Notes under the pieces: model-generated
Seen by the model: only the letters and a program-made list of their open reading frames with translations
Told to the model about the DNA's origin: nothing
Database searches by the model: none
Part shown: positions 5,495-8,594 of the stretch, piece by piece
Numbering within the stretch: the first letter of the stretch is position 1
Layout: the number at the start of each line of letters is the position of its first letter
Translations under genes and position numbers: made by a program
Assembly: GCA_009927195.1 (NCBI GenBank)
Contig: RFNL01000179.1
Location: 1 to 8,594, forward strand
DNA from: Betaproteobacteria bacterium
GTDB taxonomy: Bacteria; Pseudomonadota; Gammaproteobacteria; Burkholderiales; Burkholderiaceae_C
Reading direction: 5' to 3'
DNA length: 8,594 bases

Positions 5495-6709
5495 CTAGTC
5501 CCAAGACAGGGCGCCACCCGATTGGTATTCGATGACACGGGTCTCGAAGAAATTGCGTTCTTTCTTGAGGTCGATCATCTCGCTCATCCAGGGGAAAGGG
5601 TTCTCTTCATGCGGGAACAAGGCATCGAGGCCAATTTGGGTGGCGCGGCGATTGGCGATGTAGCGCAAATAGCCTTTGAACATGGACGCATTCATGCCCA
5701 AAACGCCCCGCGGCATGGTGTCCTCGGCATAACGGTATTCCAATTCAACCGCCTTGTTGAACAAGGCCTTGATCTCTGCCTTGAACTCATTGGTCCACAA
5801 ATGGGGATTTTCAAGCTTGAGCTGGTTGATCAAGTCAATACCGAAATTGCAATGCATGGACTCGTCGCGCAAGATGTATTGGTATTGCTCGGCTGCGCCG
5901 GTCATTTTATTTTGACGACCCAAGGCCAAAATTTGGGTGAAACCCACATAGAAGAATAAGCCTTCCATCAGGCATGCAAACACAATCAAGCTTTTGAGCA
6001 GGGTTTGATCGGTTTGAGGCGTGCCAGTGTGAAAGTTCGGGTCCATGATCGCTTCAATGAAGGGGATCAAGAACTCGTCCTTGTCACGGATGGATGGAAC
6101 TTCGTTGTAGGCGTTGAAGATTTCGCTCTCATCCAACCCCAATGACTCCACGATGTATTGGTAGGCGTGGGTGTGAATGGCCTCTTCAAAGGCCTGGCGC
6201 AGCAAAAACTGGCGGCATTCTGGGGCCGTGATGTGGCGATAAGTGCCCAGCACAATGTTGTTGGCAGCCAGCGAGTCCGCGGTGACGAAGAACCCAAGAT
6301 TGCGCTTGACAATGCGCCGCTCGTCTTCGGTCAGACCGTTGGGGTCTTTCCACAAGGCGATGTCGCGGGTCATGTTGACCTCTTGTGGCATCCAATGGTT
6401 GGCGCAGGTGGCGAGGTATTTCTCCCAAGCCCATTTGTATTTGAATGGCACCAGCTGGTTCACATCGGTCTGGCCGTTGATGATGCGTTTGTCGGCAGCC
6501 ACCACACGGTGAGCGGGCGAACTGGCTTTGGAAGTTGCGGCCACCGGGGGCGGTACAGGCGCGCCATCATGGAGCAACGCTGTCGGGCTGTCGGTACCGG
6601 TCAGTCTGCCAGGTTGGTTCAGCGGTGGGAGGTCCATCGAGCGGGCTGAAAAGCCGCTGGCAAGAGGCGATGGCGCTGAGGGCTTGACTTCTTCGTCCCA
6701 GGTCAACAT
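5495..6709 (-). CDS. nrdB: Ribonucleoside-diphosphate reductase, beta subunit (class I, Tyr-type site)
   Basis: NrdB holds the dimetal/radical cofactor that starts catalysis in NrdA, making deoxyribonucleotides. The product is 404 residues. Metal ligands are readable as Asp145, Glu176, His179, Glu249, Glu283 and His286, with the radical position at Tyr183 (Glu-Ala-Ile-His-Thr-His-Ala-Tyr). Tyr395 near the end (Arg-Val-Ile-Glu-Tyr-Gln) is the likely radical-transfer Tyr. From about residue 73 the chain resembles chlamydial class Ic NrdB as I recall it (Asp-Val-Asn-Gln-Leu-Val-Pro, Arg-Gln-Ala-Phe-Glu-Glu-Ala), but that enzyme has Glu and Phe where this has Asp145 and Tyr183. This points to a Tyr-radical enzyme. 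Residues 8-70 are a low-complexity Pro/Ser/Ala extension. ATG 6709 gives the family-like Met-Leu-Thr-Trp-Asp start, with GGAAA 7 nt upstream. nrdA lies 131 bp upstream. Confidence 0.96.
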   Translation of the reverse strand: MLTWDEEVKPSAPSPLASGFSARSMDLPPLNQPGRLTGTDSPTALLHDGAPVPPPVAATSKASSPAHRVVAADKRIINGQTDVNQLVPFKYKWAWEKYLATCANHWMPQEVNMTRDIALWKDPNGLTEDERRIVKRNLGFFVTADSLAANNIVLGTYRHITAPECRQFLLRQAFEEAIHTHAYQYIVESLGLDESEIFNAYNEVPSIRDKDEFLIPFIEAIMDPNFHTGTPQTDQTLLKSLIVFACLMEGLFFYVGFTQILALGRQNKMTGAAEQYQYILRDESMHCNFGIDLINQLKLENPHLWTNEFKAEIKALFNKAVELEYRYAEDTMPRGVLGMNASMFKGYLRYIANRRATQIGLDALFPHEENPFPWMSEMIDLKKERNFFETRVIEYQSGGALSWD

Positions 6710-6710
6710 A

Positions 6711-6735
6711 GGAATATTTCCATTCGTAAATTATG
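6711..6735 (-). promoter_or_regulatory. Possible nrdB -10 box, palindrome and ribosome binding site
   Basis: On the minus strand CATAAT (plus-strand attatg, 6730-6735) matches the -10 consensus at 5 of 6. A poor -35 (TTCCCT) lies 17 bp upstream. Eight bases downstream is GGAAATATTCC (6711-6721), an 11-bp near-perfect palindrome whose GGAAA half is 7 nt from the nrdB ATG and probably serves as the ribosome binding site. It does not look like an NrdR box. Confidence 0.4.
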
Positions 6736-6747
6736 CATTCAGTTGCT

Positions 6748-6773
6748 AAAAAAGGGAAGCACTCGTTCACTTC
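6748..6773 (-). terminator. Hairpin plus T6 tract in the nrdA-nrdB spacer
   Basis: On the minus strand GAAGTG-AACGAG-TGCTTC-type pairing (6756-6773; four Watson-Crick pairs and two G-U pairs) is followed by CC and six Ts (plus-strand aaaaaa at 6748-6753). It has the layout of a weak intrinsic terminator or attenuator between nrdA and nrdB. The stem is short and low in GC, so read-through is expected. It also overlaps the candidate -35 of an nrdB promoter. Confidence 0.35.
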
Positions 6774-6840
6774 GCAATTGAGAGGTGTTGTGCATTTGCA
6801 TCGACTTGCAGGGGTTGTTGCACGCCGATGCGCTGCTTCA

Positions 6841-8594
6841 TCACTGACAAGATTCGCAGGTGGGGTCATCGACCCCGCAAAACTTGATGTCCGTGGCGGG
6901 TATGTCGCTCATCTGTGCACGTGCTGCAGCGGCGGCGGCATCCAACGCGCTAATGGCTGGGCCTTGGCTTGACGACACAGCGTTATGGCTGCCGGCTTGC
7001 ACCGTGGATTTTTCAGCTTGGGTGGCGCTGGAGGTGCGCAAATAGTAGGTGGTTTTGAGTCCACGCAGCCATGCCAACTTATAGGTCTCGTCGAGTTTTT
7101 TGCCCGATGCACCGGCCATGTAAATATTGAGCGACTGGGCTTGGTCAATCCACTTTTGCCGCCGCGCAGCGGCTTCGACCAGCCACTGGGGCTCGATTTC
7201 AAAAGCGGTGGCGTACTGGGCCTTGATGTCTTGCGGCACCCGGTCAATGGGGCGCAGAGAGCCATCAAAGTGTTTGAGGTCCATGACCATCACATCGTCC
7301 CACAAGCCCAACCGCTTGAGGTCGCGCACCAAATACGCATTGATGACGGTGAATTCACCAGACAAGTTGGACTTGACGGACAGGTTGCCAAAGCTGGGCT
7401 CGATCGAGGCATCGACGCCGATGATGTTGGAGATGGTCGCTGTGGGGGCAATGGCCACACAGTTGGAGTTGCGCATCCCATCGGTGGCAATTTTGCGGCG
7501 CAATGCATCCCAGTCCATGGTGGCATTGCGGTCAACTTCCACATAGCCACCGCGCTCCTTGGCCAACAAATCCAAGGTGTCCGGGGGCAAAATACCCCGG
7601 TCCCACAAAGAGCCCTTGAAGCTGGAGTACTTGCCGCGCTCGCGCGCCAATTCAGTTGAGGCCCAGTAAGCGTAATAGCAAATGGCCTCCATCGAGGTGT
7701 CTGCAAACTCCACGGCGGCCATGGATCCGTAGGGGATTCGCAGAGCGTACAAGCTGTCTTGGAAGGACATCACACCCAAGCCGACGGGGCGGTGGCGAAG
7801 ATTGGAGTCGCGGGCTTTTTTCACCGCGTAATAGTTGATGTCGATCACGTTGTCGAGCATGCGCATGGCCGTGCCAATGGTGCGCTTGAGTTTGTCATGA
7901 TCGATTTGGCCGTTGTTCAAGTGTTGGAGCAAGTTGATAGAGCCCAGATTGCAAACGGCGGTTTCGGTGTCGCTGGTGTTCAGGGTGATCTCGGTGCACA
8001 GATTGGACGAGTGGACCACGCCTGCATGTTGCTGGGGAGAGCGCACGTTGCATGCATCTTTGAACGTGATCCAGGGGTGGCCCGTTTCAAACAGCATGGT
8101 CAGCATCTTGCGCCACAAGTCTGCGGCCTGAACTTGTCGACTGGGTTTGATCTCGCCACGTTCGGCCTTGGCTTCATAGGCCAGGTAGGCCTTTTCAAAG
8201 GCAGCGCCAAACAAATCATGCAGATCGGGCACATCAGAGGGCGAGAACAAAGTCCAGTGGCTTTTTTCCATCACTCGGCGCATGAACAGGTCGGGGATCC
8301 AATTGGCGGTGTTCATGTCGTGGGTGCGGCGGCGATCGTCACCGGTGTTTTTGCGCAGCTCCAAGAACTCTTCAATGTCCAAGTGCCAGGTTTCCAAATA
8401 AGTGCACACCGCGCCTTTGCGTTTGCCACCTTGGTTGACGGCCACAGCGGTGTCATTGACCACCTTGAGAAAGGGAACCACGCCTTGCGATTCGCCATTG
8501 GTGCCTTTGATGTGCGAACCCAGGGCACGCACGCGGGTCCAATCGTTGCCCAAGCCGCCTGCAAATTTTGACAGCAATGCGTTCTCTTTGATGG
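6841..8594 (-). CDS. nrdA: Ribonucleoside-diphosphate reductase, alpha subunit (5' part missing)
   Basis: NrdA is the catalytic subunit reducing ribonucleoside diphosphates with NrdB. The window holds the last 583 residues; the frame runs off the right edge (first full codon at 8590-8592), so the N-terminus, any ATP-cone and the first active-site Cys are not visible. The active-site Asn-Leu-Cys-Thr-Glu is at 7990-8004 (thiyl Cys at 7996-7998, Glu at 7990-7992). The partner redox Cys of Ala-Val-Cys-Asn-Leu-Gly is at 7951-7953. The radical-transfer Tyr-Tyr pair is at 7042-7047. The protein ends in Cys-Glu-Ser-Cys-Gln, giving the C-terminal Cys pair (6847-6849, 6856-6858) that takes electrons from thioredoxin or glutaredoxin. 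An Ala-rich linker precedes this tail. Segments such as Arg-Lys-Asn-Thr-Gly-Asp-Asp-Arg-Arg-Arg-Thr-His-Asp-Met-Asn-Thr fit the chlamydia-like NrdA group. nrdB follows after 131 bp. Confidence 0.96.
   Translation of the reverse strand, partial: IKENALLSKFAGGLGNDWTRVRALGSHIKGTNGESQGVVPFLKVVNDTAVAVNQGGKRKGAVCTYLETWHLDIEEFLELRKNTGDDRRRTHDMNTANWIPDLFMRRVMEKSHWTLFSPSDVPDLHDLFGAAFEKAYLAYEAKAERGEIKPSRQVQAADLWRKMLTMLFETGHPWITFKDACNVRSPQQHAGVVHSSNLCTEITLNTSDTETAVCNLGSINLLQHLNNGQIDHDKLKRTIGTAMRMLDNVIDINYYAVKKARDSNLRHRPVGLGVMSFQDSLYALRIPYGSMAAVEFADTSMEAICYYAYWASTELARERGKYSSFKGSLWDRGILPPDTLDLLAKERGGYVEVDRNATMDWDALRRKIATDGMRNSNCVAIAPTATISNIIGVDASIEPSFGNLSVKSNLSGEFTVINAYLVRDLKRLGLWDDVMVMDLKHFDGSLRPIDRVPQDIKAQYATAFEIEPQWLVEAAARRQKWIDQAQSLNIYMAGASGKKLDETYKLAWLRGLKTTYYLRTSSATQAEKSTVQAGSHNAVSSSQGPAISALDAAAAAARAQMSDIPATDIKFCGVDDPTCESCQ

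Noticed and set aside
5304..5504. Minus-strand 66-residue frame in the nrdB/histone gap
   Set aside because: It overlaps the nrdB end, has no recognisable family features, and spans the inverted repeat; probably not a gene.
6158..6649. Plus-strand 163-residue frame opposite nrdB
   Set aside because: Antisense shadow in a moderately GC-rich gene; composition and lack of motifs do not support a second product.
6862..6876. GGGGTC-ATC-GACCCC perfect hairpin at the 3' end of nrdA
   Set aside because: It encodes conserved C-terminal residues (Val-Asp-Asp-Pro) and has no T-tract, so coding constraint is the simpler explanation.
7759..8571. Plus-strand 270-residue frame opposite nrdA
   Set aside because: Long only because codon bias on the minus strand removes stops; no family features, and nrdA is certain.

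Overview
The window is ordinary, gene-dense chromosome from a betaproteobacterium. It is most likely Burkholderiales and probably Comamonadaceae (Limnohabitans/Rhodoferax-like). This assignment is inferred from the gene order accB-accC-prmA-zinc ribbon/DUF3426-PfkB nucleoside kinase, from a Lys/Ala-rich histone H1-like protein with the C-terminal tail style of that order, and from the NrdA/NrdB type. No search was run. I see no mobile element, CRISPR array, tRNA, rRNA or phage gene.

Left half, plus strand (1-4783): the 3' end of a TlpA-like thioredoxin-fold gene, then accB (biotin carboxyl carrier protein), accC (biotin carboxylase), prmA (ribosomal protein L11 methyltransferase), a zinc-ribbon membrane protein with a DUF3426 domain, and a PfkB-family kinase that most resembles bacterial broad-specificity nucleoside kinases. 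accB, accC and prmA are tightly packed (10-bp gap, then a 1-base start/stop overlap) and look like one transcript supplying malonyl-CoA synthesis plus a ribosome modification enzyme. The DUF3426 gene starts after a 45-bp gap with a possible -10 box so close to its ATG that the message could be nearly leaderless. The kinase follows it by 13 bp with a good Shine-Dalgarno.

Middle (4784-5494): convergent 3' ends. The minus-strand histone H1-like gene (4950-5294) is built from Lys-Lys-Pro/Ala/Val-Ala-Ala pentads and is followed on the minus strand by three consecutive hairpins, the last a convincing intrinsic terminator. A 200-bp gap separates it from nrdB and holds a striking 28-bp inverted repeat but no convincing gene.

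Right half, minus strand (5495-8594): nrdB, then upstream of it nrdA, cut by the window edge. Together they encode a class I ribonucleotide reductase. The protein backbone resembles the chlamydial class Ic group (comparison from memory), but the beta subunit has an Asp ligand and a Tyr at the radical position. The 131-bp nrdA-nrdB spacer has a hairpin followed by six Ts and a plausible nrdB -10 box, so beta-subunit expression may be partly uncoupled from alpha.

I found no strong candidate for an undescribed system. The observations most worth checking are the nrdB metal/radical site and N-terminal extension, the structured non-coding segments around the histone-like gene, the nrdA-nrdB spacer, and the absence of aroQ between the TlpA-like gene and accB.
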